64,000 nucleotides of DNA from Dyella sp. A6 (GCF_036320485.1 NZ_CP132911.1:1736001-1800000); one strand, 5' to 3'. Positions 17,064 to 27,187 are shown, counted from the stretch's first letter. Made by a program: numbers and translations. The notes: generated by a model not told the origin, from the letters alone.

Positions 17064-17858
17064 TCAGAGCTGTACGTCCTGCCCCACGATGAGGGATGTC
17101 ATCGAAAGCGACGACGCCACTTCGTCGTTGAAAAACGACAACGCGTCGTCGTCGGCCTGGGCCGCCAGCACGTAAAGCAGCGGCAGGTAGTGTTCGGCCG
17201 ATGGAATGGCCAGTGCCGCGTACTCGCCCAGCGATTCGTACCGGCACAGTGCCGCATGGTCGTGCTGCTCGATCAGCTCGTTCACCTGACGCTGGAACGC
17301 GCTGGCCCATGCGGGAACCGTGCGATCGTGAAAGCGGAACAACCCGAGGTTGTGCACGATATTGCCGCTGCCGACGATCAGCACGCCTTCGTCGCGCAGC
17401 GGTGCCAACCGTTGTGCCAGCTCGTAGTGCCGGCCACCGGAGCGTGTGGCGTCGAGGCTCAGTTGAATGGTGGGAATGTCCGCTGCGGGATACATTCCGC
17501 GCAGCACGCTCCACATGCCGTGATCAAAGCCGTGACCGGCATCCAGGTGAACGCGCGGCTCGATATCACCCAGCAGCCCGGCCACGTCACGGGCCAGCAC
17601 CGGATCGCCGGGGGCCGGGTACTGCACCGCGAAAAGCTCGGCGGGAAACCCGTAGAAGTCATGAATGGTTTCGGGCCGTGACGCACCGGTGAGGTAGACG
17701 CCGCGTGTTTCCCAGTGCGCCGATACACAAACGATCGCCCGTGGACGTGGCAAGGCAGCCCCGAGTCGCTGCCAACTGGCGTGATAGCGATTGTCCTCGA
17801 TCGCGTTCATGGGGTTGCCATGACCGACAAACACCGCGGGCATCCTGTGCATGGACAC
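17064..17858 (-). CDS. ygiD: DODA-type extradiol dioxygenase (YgiD-like)
   Basis: A 264-residue class III extradiol dioxygenase-fold protein. Conserved metal or active-site histidines are seen in FVGHGNPM, VSAHWE, AGHGFDHGMW and PSAEHYLPLLYVLAA, all features of the 4,5-DOPA dioxygenase/YgiD family. These cytoplasmic enzymes cleave catechols using zinc or iron. The start is a GTG (or the ATG two codons later), with GGAGAG 5 bases before the GTG. It is followed by the formaldehyde dehydrogenase gene on the same strand after a 105-bp gap. Confidence 0.92.
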   Translation of the reverse strand: MSMHRMPAVFVGHGNPMNAIEDNRYHASWQRLGAALPRPRAIVCVSAHWETRGVYLTGASRPETIHDFYGFPAELFAVQYPAPGDPVLARDVAGLLGDIEPRVHLDAGHGFDHGMWSVLRGMYPAADIPTIQLSLDATRSGGRHYELAQRLAPLRDEGVLIVGSGNIVHNLGLFRFHDRTVPAWASAFQRQVNELIEQHDHAALCRYESLGEYAALAIPSAEHYLPLLYVLAAQADDDALSFFNDEVASSLSMTSLIVGQDVQL

Positions 17859-17964
17859 GACGACTCTCCAGTAACCGTTCGAGAAGCTCGCATGCTAGCG
17901 AACTGTGACGCCTACCGGGCCAGTCACCAGTGACATCGCCCGCCGAGGCCAGTGACGGCGCTCG

Positions 17965-19149
<1,185 letters not shown>

Positions 19150-19167
19150 TCAGTCCGTCTCGGTCTT

Positions 19168-20007
19168 CTAGTTGTGCCAGTCATGGTCCACGGCGACCTG
19201 GGCACGTTCCCGCTGGCGTTCCAGCAAGCCGATGTCCAGATCGGCGATCGCCCAGGTCTGCTCTCCCCGCGTCATGGCCAGGATTCCGTCCGCCGGAAAA
19301 CCGTGATCCATCGGCACATAGATAGCAGCCTCACCGGTATTGATGTCCAGCGCAGGGCTCCAGTCAGCCGTGCCGCTGGTCACTGCCGTGGCAACGAACA
19401 TCCAGTTTTCCAGTGCGCGCGCCATGCAGCCCACGCGGACCCGGGTGGCGCCGGCTGCGGTGTCGGTGCAACTGGGAACCAGCAGCAGACGCGCACCGGC
19501 TTCACGCTGCGCGCGTACGGGCAGGGGGAATTCGCTGTCGTAACAGACGGCGATGCCGGTAGGCACGCCGTTGAGGTCGAAGACTCTGAGCTCGTCACCC
19601 GCCTCGATGACACCGGACTGCTTTTCGAACGCGGTCAGCTGAAGTTTGTCCTGATAGCCACGCTGGCCGTCCGGAGCGAACCACCAGGCCCGGTTGCGGT
19701 AGCGCTCCGGCGCAACCTGAGTCAGGAAGGTGCCGGCCTGAATGGTCATGCCCAGTTCGCGCGACAAGCCGGCATACAGCGCCTGCCATGTTGCCTGATG
19801 GACTTGCAGCGCGGCCAATGAAGCATGCAGGTCGGCGCTGATCGCACGGGGCAGGGTGGCGGCCAGTTCCAGCGAAAGGTATTCGGGCAGCACCGCCAGC
19901 TCGGCACCGGCACGCGATGCCTCTTCCAGTATCTCCCGCTGTCGCATGGCGAACGCCTCGATGTCGGCAGGCATGCCCACGCTGTACTTGGCGACCGCAA
20001 CCTTCAT
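19168..20007 (-). CDS. Carbon-nitrogen hydrolase (nitrilase superfamily)
   Basis: A 279-residue amidase-like enzyme with the complete catalytic triad: Glu42 (LPEYLSLEL), Lys121 (YQDKLQLTAFE) and Cys155 (AVCYDSEFP). It resembles the bacterial branch often fused or linked to a GNAT protein, here encoded just upstream with a 4-base ATGA overlap. GGAGG precedes the ATG at 20007. Substrate unknown; a linear amide acting with the acetyltransferase is a plausible inference. Confidence 0.93.
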   Translation of the reverse strand: MKVAVAKYSVGMPADIEAFAMRQREILEEASRAGAELAVLPEYLSLELAATLPRAISADLHASLAALQVHQATWQALYAGLSRELGMTIQAGTFLTQVAPERYRNRAWWFAPDGQRGYQDKLQLTAFEKQSGVIEAGDELRVFDLNGVPTGIAVCYDSEFPLPVRAQREAGARLLLVPSCTDTAAGATRVRVGCMARALENWMFVATAVTSGTADWSPALDINTGEAAIYVPMDHGFPADGILAMTRGEQTWAIADLDIGLLERQRERAQVAVDHDWHN

Positions 20008-20603
20008 GAGTCCACCTCCAGCGCATGCAGCCACATCGTCAATGTCTGCTCCGTTTCCCTGGCTTCACCGACTTGTTTCCATGGAAGACGAACCTTCATG
20101 TGATGCTGTGGCGCATATCCACGCCGCTGCCAGAACGGCTCGTTGCTGCGATAGTCCGGCGGGCGACGAGGATCATCCTCGGCACGATCGACCGACACGA
20201 AGGCGCTCCACTTTTTGCCGAGTGTGCGGGCATGCCTCTCTCGCTCGTCGAAAAAGCGGTGCCCCAGCCCCTGGCCGCGGAAGGCGGGAATGACCAGTGA
20301 TTCGCCGCAATAGAACACGTCATCCAGTGCGATACCTTGGTCGGAAAAAGGTTCGCGAAAAGCGGACGCGGCCTCGCTGAGCGGCAGGCCAGTGGACGCT
20401 CCCACGACGTGATCGCCGGCAAGCGCCACCACCAGCAGGCTGTTGGCCGACTGGGCATAGGTGGTGAGATAGCGCTTCTCGTATCCGGCGTCGCCATCGT
20501 ACAGATACGGGAACTGGCGAAAGACCTCGATGCGCAGTCCCGCCACGGCATCGCACCAGTCGGCGACTTCGGTACCACGGCAGGTCAATACGCGTAGCGT
20601 CAT
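20004..20603 (-). CDS. GNAT family N-acetyltransferase
   Basis: A 199-residue acetyltransferase. The acetyl-CoA loop is IPAFRGQGLGHRFFDERE and the N-terminal beta strands contain LLVVALAGDHVVGAS. PFWQRRGYAP near the C terminus is the second conserved motif. This group is commonly paired with a nitrilase-superfamily amidase, as it is here by a stop/start overlap. The start codon is one base downstream of the NTF2-like gene's stop, so three genes form a tight operon. Confidence 0.9.
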   Translation of the reverse strand: MTLRVLTCRGTEVADWCDAVAGLRIEVFRQFPYLYDGDAGYEKRYLTTYAQSANSLLVVALAGDHVVGASTGLPLSEAASAFREPFSDQGIALDDVFYCGESLVIPAFRGQGLGHRFFDERERHARTLGKKWSAFVSVDRAEDDPRRPPDYRSNEPFWQRRGYAPQHHMKVRLPWKQVGEARETEQTLTMWLHALEVDS

Positions 20604-20604
20604 G

Positions 20605-21042
20605 TCAGCTGTTCCCGGCGACCTGTGCTATCCAGTCGCCAAGATTGTAGTAGTTGGTGACGCGCGCGATCTTGCCGTCGCGGATGTCGAAGAATGCTCC
20701 GCCAGGCAGGACGTAGCGTTGTCCCTTGGCTTCCGGAAGCCCTTCGTCGGTCGCCTTGTATTCACCATGCACGACATATTCGGCGCCTGCATGCATGCCG
20801 TCGGAGGTGGCCATGATGACGATGTTGCTCAGCTGTTCGCTGTAGCAGCGATCCATGCGTTGCAGGAACACGCGGAACGCATCACGCCCGATCTCGCGCG
20901 AGCCCTGGTTGAGGTCGTGTGCCACATCGTCCGCGAGCAATGCCAGCATGGCATCGCGGTCACCGCGGTTGAACGCGTTGTAATAGGCAGAGATGAGGGG
21001 CAGGGGCGTCATGTTGTCCGGGTTCGTTGGGGCTGAGGGCAC
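20605..21042 (-). CDS. NTF2-like / SnoaL-like protein
   Basis: A 145-residue (or 135 from the internal ATG at 21012) cone-shaped-fold protein. SAYYNAFNRGDRDAMLALLADDVAH at the N terminus and GKIARVTNYYNLGDWIAQV at the C terminus are typical of the ketosteroid-isomerase-like superfamily. YYNLGDWIAQV is the pattern of members predicted to be isomerases or polyketide-type enzymes. It is the first gene of the operon with the GNAT and nitrilase genes, divergent from a LysR gene. The GTG start lacks a good ribosome-binding site, so the ATG is equally likely. Confidence 0.85.
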   Translation of the reverse strand: MPSAPTNPDNMTPLPLISAYYNAFNRGDRDAMLALLADDVAHDLNQGSREIGRDAFRVFLQRMDRCYSEQLSNIVIMATSDGMHAGAEYVVHGEYKATDEGLPEAKGQRYVLPGGAFFDIRDGKIARVTNYYNLGDWIAQVAGNS

Positions 21043-21071
21043 CAGTATGTGCAGCGATGGTGCTCTCGTAT

Positions 21072-21100
21072 ATGGAATTATCTAGATTTCATAATTCCAT
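21072..21100. promoter_or_regulatory. Palindromic operator between NTF2-like operon and lysR
   Basis: A perfect 10-bp inverted repeat ATGGAATTAT (21072-21081) and ATAATTCCAT (21091-21100) separated by 9 bases, within the AT-rich divergent spacer. It contains the T-N11-A dyad expected of LysR boxes. A further partial repeat GGGAATATTATGGGA lies just right of it and could be the activation half-site. Confidence 0.65.
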
Positions 21101-21144
21101 CCATGGGAATATTATGGGATCTCGACGATTGCGCCGCTGTTGTC

Positions 21145-22068
21145 ATGACCAATGAACTCGAACTGCTTCGGATCTTTCGTGGAGCGGCCGAAAGCCGCAG
21201 TTTTCGCGAAGCAGCTGTCCGACTTGGCACCTCGCCGCAAGGCATCACGCGCGCTGTCCAGACGCTGGAGAAGCACTATGGCGAGCTGCTGTTCCATCGC
21301 AGTACCCGGCAGGTGCGCATCACGCCCTTTGGCGAGCGTCTGCTGCTTCAGGCACGCGTCGCGCTGGAGCAGTTCGAGGATCTGTGGCGCATACCCGGGA
21401 CGGATCAACGCGCCACCGTGTCGGGCACCGTGCGAATCACGGCCCCGTACAGCCTGGGCACGCGGGCGGTTCTGCCTGCACTGGAACATGTCGCCGCGCT
21501 GCACCCCGAGATCGCGCTTGATGTGCGCTTGTCCGACCGGATCAGCAATGCCGTCGACGAGGGGATCGACGTCGGTGTCCGGGTGGGTTTCATGCGAGAC
21601 AGCCGCTTTGTGGCGCGCAAGGCGGCCGACATGCGTCTGCCGATCGTCGCCACGCCACACCTGATCAGGCGGCTGGGTGTTCCGGTGGACGTCAGTGCAC
21701 TGGAGCAATTGCCGGTAACCGCCACGCTGGATTCGAACACCGGCCGGCCCTGGCCTTGGTATTTCAGGGCCGGCCGTCAGTGGACACCGGCTTCCCCGGC
21801 CTTCATCACCGACGATGCCGACATGGAAATGCGGGCCGTGCTGGCCGGGATCGCCTTTGGCCAGCTGGCGGATTACATGGCCGCCCCCCACATTGCCAGC
21901 GGCAAGCTCGTGCGGGTCCTGCAGAATGAAACGCCTCCTGCCTGGGGGCTGTACGTCTATCGGCCCCAGCGCACACCGGTGCCAGCCCGAGTCAGGGTTG
22001 TATTCGATGCGCTCCATGCCGCGATCCGGTCACTGCCGCATTGCGGATCCGACGCCGTGGCCAGCTAA
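21145..22068 (+). CDS. LysR family transcriptional regulator
   Basis: A 307-residue regulator. The helix-turn-helix is within residues 1-60 (SRSFREAAVRLGTSPQGITRAVQTLEK), followed by the effector domain with RVGFMRDSRFVARKAADMRLPIVATP, typical of the CrgA-like LysR subgroup. The ATG at 21145 was chosen because the longer frame runs through the palindromic operator. It is divergent from the NTF2-GNAT-nitrilase operon, its likely target. Confidence 0.92.
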   Translation: MTNELELLRIFRGAAESRSFREAAVRLGTSPQGITRAVQTLEKHYGELLFHRSTRQVRITPFGERLLLQARVALEQFEDLWRIPGTDQRATVSGTVRITAPYSLGTRAVLPALEHVAALHPEIALDVRLSDRISNAVDEGIDVGVRVGFMRDSRFVARKAADMRLPIVATPHLIRRLGVPVDVSALEQLPVTATLDSNTGRPWPWYFRAGRQWTPASPAFITDDADMEMRAVLAGIAFGQLADYMAAPHIASGKLVRVLQNETPPAWGLYVYRPQRTPVPARVRVVFDALHAAIRSLPHCGSDAVAS

Positions 22069-22111
22069 ACGTGTGCAGGCTGGGTAGTGCGGCGTGTGTG
22101 TCGTTACCCAT

Positions 22112-22242
22112 TTAACCGTGTCACTTCATAAGCAATTCAATATATTCAATGTGTTACGAGTTTTATGTGAGACGCGGACGATGTTGCCTGTCGAGAAAGT
22201 GACATGGTTACGCGGCATTCTTGGAATTAGTGACACGGTTAA
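22112..22242. repeat. Inverted repeats resembling insertion-sequence ends
   Basis: TTAACCGTGTCACTT (22112-22126) recurs inverted as TAGTGACACGGTTAA (22228-22242), matching 14 of 15 bases, and as a weaker copy AAAGTGACATGGTTA (22196-22210). The 130-base interval has no gene and is AT-rich. Repeated inverted motifs of this kind are typical of IS ends, so this may be a miniature or nearly deleted element beside the IS5-type remnant. Confidence 0.4.
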
Positions 22243-22338
22243 GCGGTGTGGTCGGGCGCTTAGGGAAGCTGCGCAGAGCGGATGGGCTTAGCAGGCTGCT
22301 GAGAAGCACCATCCTGCGTCAGGCTTCATAGCCATGGT

Positions 22339-22950
22339 CTATGGATCATCGGCTTTGCGGTAGCTACAGGACACGATTTTCCGCCCTGCGGACGCACGTC
22401 TCCCGTCATCGCTCACGTCGGTGGTGGACGCGTGCGTCTCGTTGCTGCGCGACTGGCCACGGAAGTTGTCGCCATCACCGTCGCCGGGGCCGTCCTTGGG
22501 CCGGAAGCTCTTGTGCGAGGCCCATGCCTCCAGCAACGTGCCGTCCACCGAGAAGTGCTCGTCGCTGACCAGATCACGCAGCCGCGCCAGCAGCACGGTG
22601 TGCTCGCAGAAGTGCTGGGCGATCGCCTCGTCGAACAGCCGTTGGCGGTTGAAGGAGAACGTCGAGTGGTCCCACACCGGATCGTCGATGTTCAGGCCGA
22701 CGAACCAGCGGAACAGCAGGTTGTAGTTGAGCTGCTCCATCAGCAGCCGCTCGCTGCGCACGCTGTAGACCACCTGCAGCAGCGAGCCACGCAGGATGCG
22801 CTCGGGTGGTCTCGACGGGTGGCCGCCCGCGGCATAGCGTGCCGCCAGCAACGTATCGAGCTCGCCCAGGACCGCGTCCACCAGCACCCGCAGTTTGCGG
22901 ATCGGATGATCGGGCGGTACGCGACCCTCGACCGATACATACGAAAACAT
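22339..22950 (-). pseudogene. Truncated IS5-type transposase
   Basis: The first about 175 residues are a typical IS5-superfamily transposase (MFSYVSVEGRVPPDHPIRKL, then LRGSLLQVVYSVRSERLLMEQL and the first catalytic Asp in FSVDGTLLEAW). After ETHASTTD the frame leaves the family sequence, and the second Asp and the Glu of the DDE triad are absent. The 3' half has been deleted, so it cannot transpose. Confidence 0.85.
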
Positions 22951-23162
22951 GCCAAGCTGCTGGACGTCGGGGCTGCGTATCGGATCAGGTGGTCAGTGAT
23001 TGAGAGCGTCTATGACCGCGGCGATGCGTGGAGGTTTCTCAATAGCCTGTTAGGGCGCGTTGTCGAGGGTGAAACAGACCTGGCTTCGCCCCTTTGATGT
23101 CACTTCGTAGGGCGTCGCGCCGGAAAAAGCAGCCAGGCCGGGTAGGGTTCTCGAGGAAGTGA

Positions 23163-24116
23163 TCACCTTTGGTGCTGGTGCAGTGTCATGAATTCGATAA
23201 TGAGCCGGGCGACCGTACGTGGCGCTTCTTCCGGCATGTAGTGCCCACAAGCATTCAATACGCCGCCCCGCACATCGTCGGCGACCAGCTTCATCGTCTC
23301 GATCAACAGGGGGCCAACACCTTGCTGTGCGCCATAGGCCAGTACCGGTATCGCAAGCTTGCGTTCAGCGCGTTTTCGGCTCTCGGCCAATCCTTGTTGG
23401 CTGAATTGGTGGCGATAATAGGACAGCGCGGCGCGCAACGCGCCCGGTGCAGAGTTGATACGAACATATTCGTCCAGATCAGCGGCACCCATCGTCCAAC
23501 TGTGAACCGACTTGGCATGGAACAGCCAGGTTAGGAACTCACGCTCTCGTCCTTTGAGCAGAATTTCCGGAAGATCCGGCAACCGGTTGAAGGCAAAATG
23601 CCAGGTCTTCATGTTTGCCTCTTCCGAAGGAATGCCGTTCGCCATTAGTGGCGAGACACCGGGCAGTGCCGAATCAAAAACGGCCAGCCGCTTCACTTCT
23701 GCAGGCCATCCGGCCGCATAGGCGTAGCCGATCCATGCCCCGATGTCGTGCCCCACGACATCAATGGGACCCTCGGCCAGAAGGCCGAGTGCTTCGACGA
23801 TTCCATGAACTTCCGAAGCCACGGTCTGTATGTCATATCCCGATGTTGGTCGGTCCGAATCTCCCAAGCCCCGTGGATCCAGTGAAATGACACGGTACCC
23901 TGCCTCGACGAGCTGTGGCATCACATACCGCCATGCGTACCAACTCTGAGGCCAGCCAGGCAGCAGCAGAATCGGCGCACCTTCACCTCCTTCGACGTAA
24001 TGCAGGCGGACGCCATTTATCGTGGTCGTACCGTGGTGAAATATCGACCAGAAAGCTCCCTGCGCGAGAATCGGCGCTGTATCGTTTTCAGGAGTTTGAA
24101 TCGTCATGTGTTCCAT
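23163..24116 (-). CDS. Alpha/beta hydrolase (epoxide hydrolase/haloalkane dehalogenase-like)
   Basis: A 317-residue hydrolase. The nucleophile elbow is VVGHDIGAW with Asp124, so the nucleophile is Asp, as in epoxide hydrolases and dehalogenases, not Ser. The oxyanion motif LLPGWPQSWYAW and the C-terminal catalytic His in CGHYMPEEAP are present. The ATG at 24116 has AAGG 7 bases upstream. A TetR gene lies immediately upstream on the same strand, and a shared operator-like motif occurs in front of both genes, so the hydrolase is probably induced when TetR binds a ligand. Confidence 0.92.
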   Translation of the reverse strand: MEHMTIQTPENDTAPILAQGAFWSIFHHGTTTINGVRLHYVEGGEGAPILLLPGWPQSWYAWRYVMPQLVEAGYRVISLDPRGLGDSDRPTSGYDIQTVASEVHGIVEALGLLAEGPIDVVGHDIGAWIGYAYAAGWPAEVKRLAVFDSALPGVSPLMANGIPSEEANMKTWHFAFNRLPDLPEILLKGREREFLTWLFHAKSVHSWTMGAADLDEYVRINSAPGALRAALSYYRHQFSQQGLAESRKRAERKLAIPVLAYGAQQGVGPLLIETMKLVADDVRGGVLNACGHYMPEEAPRTVARLIIEFMTLHQHQR

Positions 24117-24217
24117 AAAAGGACCTTCTTCATTCAGGTTCGATCGCAGTCATTGGGGCGCTGCGAGGTGAGAGAGCCGGCGGCAAGGATTCGTGTTGTG
24201 CCATCGAAACCTTGCTT

Positions 24218-24249
24218 CCTATATGGGTAGTGATCGTTACCTATTTAGG
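24218..24249 (-). promoter_or_regulatory. TetR operator candidate upstream of the hydrolase
   Basis: Read on the minus strand this site contains TAGGTAACGATCACTACC within a larger palindromic frame (CCTAAAT at one end, ATATAGG at the other). It shares the core TAGGTA(A/G)CGAT(C/T)AC with the site in front of tetR at 24886-24917. It sits in the 143-bp gap between tetR and the hydrolase gene. Confidence 0.6.
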
Positions 24250-24259
24250 TAAAAAAATC

Positions 24260-24880
24260 TCACTTGATGAGCTTCAGCGCTTGTTCGATCGGTCGCGTCA
24301 TGTCCTCGCGCGAGCGACCGGTCTTACCCAGCACACGCATGCCATGTAAGACACACACCAGCAGCCGTCCGACAGATTCCGCATCCACGTCGGCGCGGAT
24401 GGAACCATCGTCCTGTCCTTGCCGCACACAATGGACAAGGCGCTTTTCGTGCATCTTGAAGATCAGGTCGACGCGCTTCGCGACTTCCGTATCGGAGCTC
24501 GCCAGATCCACGGCACTACCGACCACTAGACAACCACGTCGACCTGCAGCGCCAGAGCTGTACTCCACATAGAGCTCCAGGACCGCTCTCACTTGCTCGA
24601 AACCCGTTGGAGCACGTGACAGCGCCTGCTCCAGACGAGCAGCGCGCAGTTCGACGTATCGCTCAAGTGCCGCGAGGAAAAGCGCGTGTTTGTCTTTGAA
24701 CGCCTTATAGATACTGCCTTCGGTAAGCCCGGTGGCTTCGGTCAACTTGCCTAGCGACGTGGCTGGATAGCCAAACTCGCTAAAGACAACAATCGCCTTG
24801 TCCAGAACAACCTCGAGCACAAATTCCCGAGGGCGTCCTGGCCCGCGGGCGACTGAGGTGGGCGTGGGTGATCTGGGCAT
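24260..24880 (-). CDS. TetR/AcrR family regulator
   Basis: A 206-residue repressor. The helix-turn-helix is at residues 25-70 (ATSLGKLTEATGLTEGSIYKAFKDKHALF), followed by a helical ligand and dimer domain with YSSGAAGRRGCLVVGSAVDL, typical of the TetR_C group near oxidoreductases and hydrolases. Two copies of a common motif, one before this gene and one before the downstream hydrolase, suggest autorepression and control of the hydrolase. Confidence 0.93.
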   Translation of the reverse strand: MPRSPTPTSVARGPGRPREFVLEVVLDKAIVVFSEFGYPATSLGKLTEATGLTEGSIYKAFKDKHALFLAALERYVELRAARLEQALSRAPTGFEQVRAVLELYVEYSSGAAGRRGCLVVGSAVDLASSDTEVAKRVDLIFKMHEKRLVHCVRQGQDDGSIRADVDAESVGRLLVCVLHGMRVLGKTGRSREDMTRPIEQALKLIK

Positions 24881-24885
24881 GCGTG

Positions 24886-24917
24886 TATATTAGGATGTAA
24901 TCGCTACCTAATAAAGG
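24886..24917 (-). promoter_or_regulatory. TetR operator candidate upstream of tetR
   Basis: The dyad TTAGG (24890-24894)/CCTAA (24907-24911) begins 10 bases before the tetR start codon. On the minus strand it reads TAGGTAGCGATTACATCC, closely similar to the site at 24218-24249. It overlaps the place expected for the tetR promoter. Confidence 0.6.
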
Positions 24918-25093
24918 CGGGTTGGTGGGGCAGCGGTCAGGGCGTCCTCGTAGTGTCGGTGAAGCCCCGGGTGAATCGTCCCGTGCAGCCTAGACGCTCT
25001 CGAGAGATACACCTCACATCGAACGCCGTTTCGACATTGCCGCGTACTATTTGTGGGCAAAGATGGCGTTTTGACCGATTCTGGTCGCCGCTC

Positions 25094-25681
25094 TCAAAGG
25101 GATTGGGCGCGCGCGACCATTGTTGCGCGTGCCCACCAGGCAAGCTCGTCGAGCGCCGCGGTGGCCGACGGAAGCAGTGTCTTCTCAATCTCCTCAACGG
25201 GTTTGTTGCCGAACGCCGGATGTATCGCCTGGAAATCATGACCGCCAATGTGGACGGCGCTGCGTGTTGACACCATGTGCAATTCGATTGCAATGCAACG
25301 CAGGTGCTCAAGTGCTCGACTGGCGCCTAAACCACCATAGCCGATTGCGGTGAAAGGCTTGCGGTTCCATTCGCTGTAGGCCTGATCCAGCGCGTTTTTC
25401 AGTACCGCGGTGATCGAATGGTTGTACTCCGCGATCACAAAGATGAAGCCGTCGTATTGACGGAGCGTCTGCTGCCATCGACGGGCTTCAGCAGACTGGC
25501 TGGGGGCACGCATGCTTGAGGCGACCTCAGCGAAAAACGGCAGGGGATGGTCACGCAGATCGACCATGTCGACCTCCATGTCATCGCGCTCCTCGGCCTG
25601 CTTTAGCATCCATTGGGCAGGTACGTCCGCAAATCGGCTGGGGCGGGTGGAGCCGATGATGAGTGCAATACGTGGTTTCAT
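25094..25681 (-). CDS. NADPH-dependent FMN reductase
   Basis: A 195-residue flavodoxin-fold reductase. ALIIGSTRPSRFADVPAQW is the FMN phosphate-binding loop, VIAEYNHSITAVLKNALD the isoalloxazine site, and GYGGLGASRALEHLR the third conserved element. Enzymes of this family reduce quinones, azo compounds or chromate. It is divergent from an HxlR regulator gene 58 bp away, a pairing often seen for redox-sensing control of flavin reductases. Confidence 0.92.
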   Translation of the reverse strand: MKPRIALIIGSTRPSRFADVPAQWMLKQAEERDDMEVDMVDLRDHPLPFFAEVASSMRAPSQSAEARRWQQTLRQYDGFIFVIAEYNHSITAVLKNALDQAYSEWNRKPFTAIGYGGLGASRALEHLRCIAIELHMVSTRSAVHIGGHDFQAIHPAFGNKPVEEIEKTLLPSATAALDELAWWARATMVARAQSL

Positions 25682-25739
25682 GTTGAAAGTTTCATCCTGT
25701 ATGTTGGTTTCTGATTGAAACCATCCTAGGAGCGCCCTC

Positions 25740-26138
25740 ATGACGCCACAAGAAGGCACCAATTCGAAACTACAGAACCCACATGATCCCGCTGTCTGCG
25801 AGCACATCAGCCGGATGCTCGCTCGAATCTGCGACAAGTGGACCTTGCTGGTGGTGCGGACCCTGGGGCGAGGACCGCTTCGATTCAATGCACTTCGTCG
25901 AGAAGTGGGCGAAATCAGCCAGAAAATGCTCACCCAGACCCTTCGGGAACTGGAGAGGAATGGACTCGTATCGCGAACTGTCACACCGGTAAGACCACCC
26001 CAGGTGGAGTACGCGCTGACGCCGCTCGGCAAAGACTTCCTCAAGCCGGTGAGGGGGCTGTCGCAATGGGTTGCGTTGCACTCTCAAGAGCTGACCGATT
26101 CACGGATCGCCTATGACCGATCGGTTGCCCGTGATTGA
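25740..26138 (+). CDS. HxlR family transcriptional regulator
   Basis: A 132-residue winged helix-turn-helix protein. The family core is present: ICDKWTLLVVRTLGRGPLRF, then GEISQKMLTQTLRELERNGLV and the wing PPQVEYALTPLG. One Cys in the N terminus (AVCEHISRML) sits where HxlR/YodB-type redox sensors have their reactive Cys, so quinone or electrophile sensing is possible. It is divergent from the FMN reductase gene, its likely target. Confidence 0.92.
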   Translation: MTPQEGTNSKLQNPHDPAVCEHISRMLARICDKWTLLVVRTLGRGPLRFNALRREVGEISQKMLTQTLRELERNGLVSRTVTPVRPPQVEYALTPLGKDFLKPVRGLSQWVALHSQELTDSRIAYDRSVARD

Positions 26139-26245
26139 TGTCAACGTCGCCCCAAGAAGCGGCCGGAAGATACCGACTACGGTTGCATTACGGAGCAGGG
26201 CACAAAGGCGATCGTTCCGCGTGCATTATGCAAGCAGTACGCCTG

Positions 26246-27187
26246 TTACGACGACGGCGTGTTGATGACTGACGTACCGGCAAGCGCAGCTTTGCCGTAT
26301 CGCCGTGGTGAGCAGTGCATCACGCGCTTGAACGTGGCGCTGAAGGATTTTTCGGATTCGTAACCCAGGGCAGCACTGATCCCCGCCAGCGACTGGCGTG
26401 ACGTTGTCAGCATTTCGGCGGCGCGCAACATGCGCCAGCGTGTCAGGTAAGCCATGGGGGTCACTCCGGCGGCCTGCCGAAAGCGCATTGCGAAGGCCGT
26501 TCGCGACATGGCGGCTTCGGCAGCCAGCGACTCGACCGTCCACCGGTGGCCGGGCATGCGGTGCATCGCGCCGATCGCGGCCCTCAACCTGGGGTCGGCA
26601 AGAGCGAACAACCATCCTGTCCCCTGATGCCGTTTGTCGGTTAGATGAACACGCAAAGCCTGGACAAGAATCATGGTCGCCAGCTGTTCGGCGATGACGA
26701 AATCGCCGGGCTGGCCTTCCGACAGTTCCTGCCGCATGCGCTGGACACACCAGCGCAGCATTTCGTTGTCCACACTTTTGCGTATATGCAGGATTGGCGG
26801 CAGTGTCTCGATCAGCAGGTCGGCCTGGCCGCCCGACAGCGTGAAATATCCACCCACGCTCAGAAAATCACCGCCACCGTTGTACGTGATGATGCGCCCA
26901 TTTTGCACCGGGGGCAGGATCTGCTGGATGTCCACTGGACTGATGGCGGGATCGCTTGCTATCCGGAATGCCTTGCCATGCGGAAGAAGGAATGTTTCAC
27001 CCGCTTGAATGCGTACCGGCTGTGGTGCGTCCTCCAGTGTGATCCAGCAGGCACCCGTAACGACGGCATGGAATTTGATCCCTTCGTGCTGGCCGAAGCG
27101 CACCGCAAACTCGCCGCCGGCATCGAAGCCGCCTGACACATAGCTGCGCAGCTTTAGCACCGACAAAAGATCTGACAGAGGGTCCAT
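26246..27187 (-). CDS. AraC family regulator with N-terminal cupin domain
   Basis: A 313-residue regulator. Residues 10-180 form the AraC-type cupin (IQAGETFLLPHGKAFRI), and residues 210-305 contain the two helix-turn-helix motifs (WTVESLAAEAAMSRTAFAMRF and SLAGISAALGYESEKSFSATF). It is divergent from an NAD-dependent epimerase-like gene 101 bp away, its likely target. The start at 27187 was chosen over an in-frame GTG-type extension lacking domain content. Confidence 0.92.
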   Translation of the reverse strand: MDPLSDLLSVLKLRSYVSGGFDAGGEFAVRFGQHEGIKFHAVVTGACWITLEDAPQPVRIQAGETFLLPHGKAFRIASDPAISPVDIQQILPPVQNGRIITYNGGGDFLSVGGYFTLSGGQADLLIETLPPILHIRKSVDNEMLRWCVQRMRQELSEGQPGDFVIAEQLATMILVQALRVHLTDKRHQGTGWLFALADPRLRAAIGAMHRMPGHRWTVESLAAEAAMSRTAFAMRFRQAAGVTPMAYLTRWRMLRAAEMLTTSRQSLAGISAALGYESEKSFSATFKRVMHCSPRRYGKAALAGTSVINTPSS

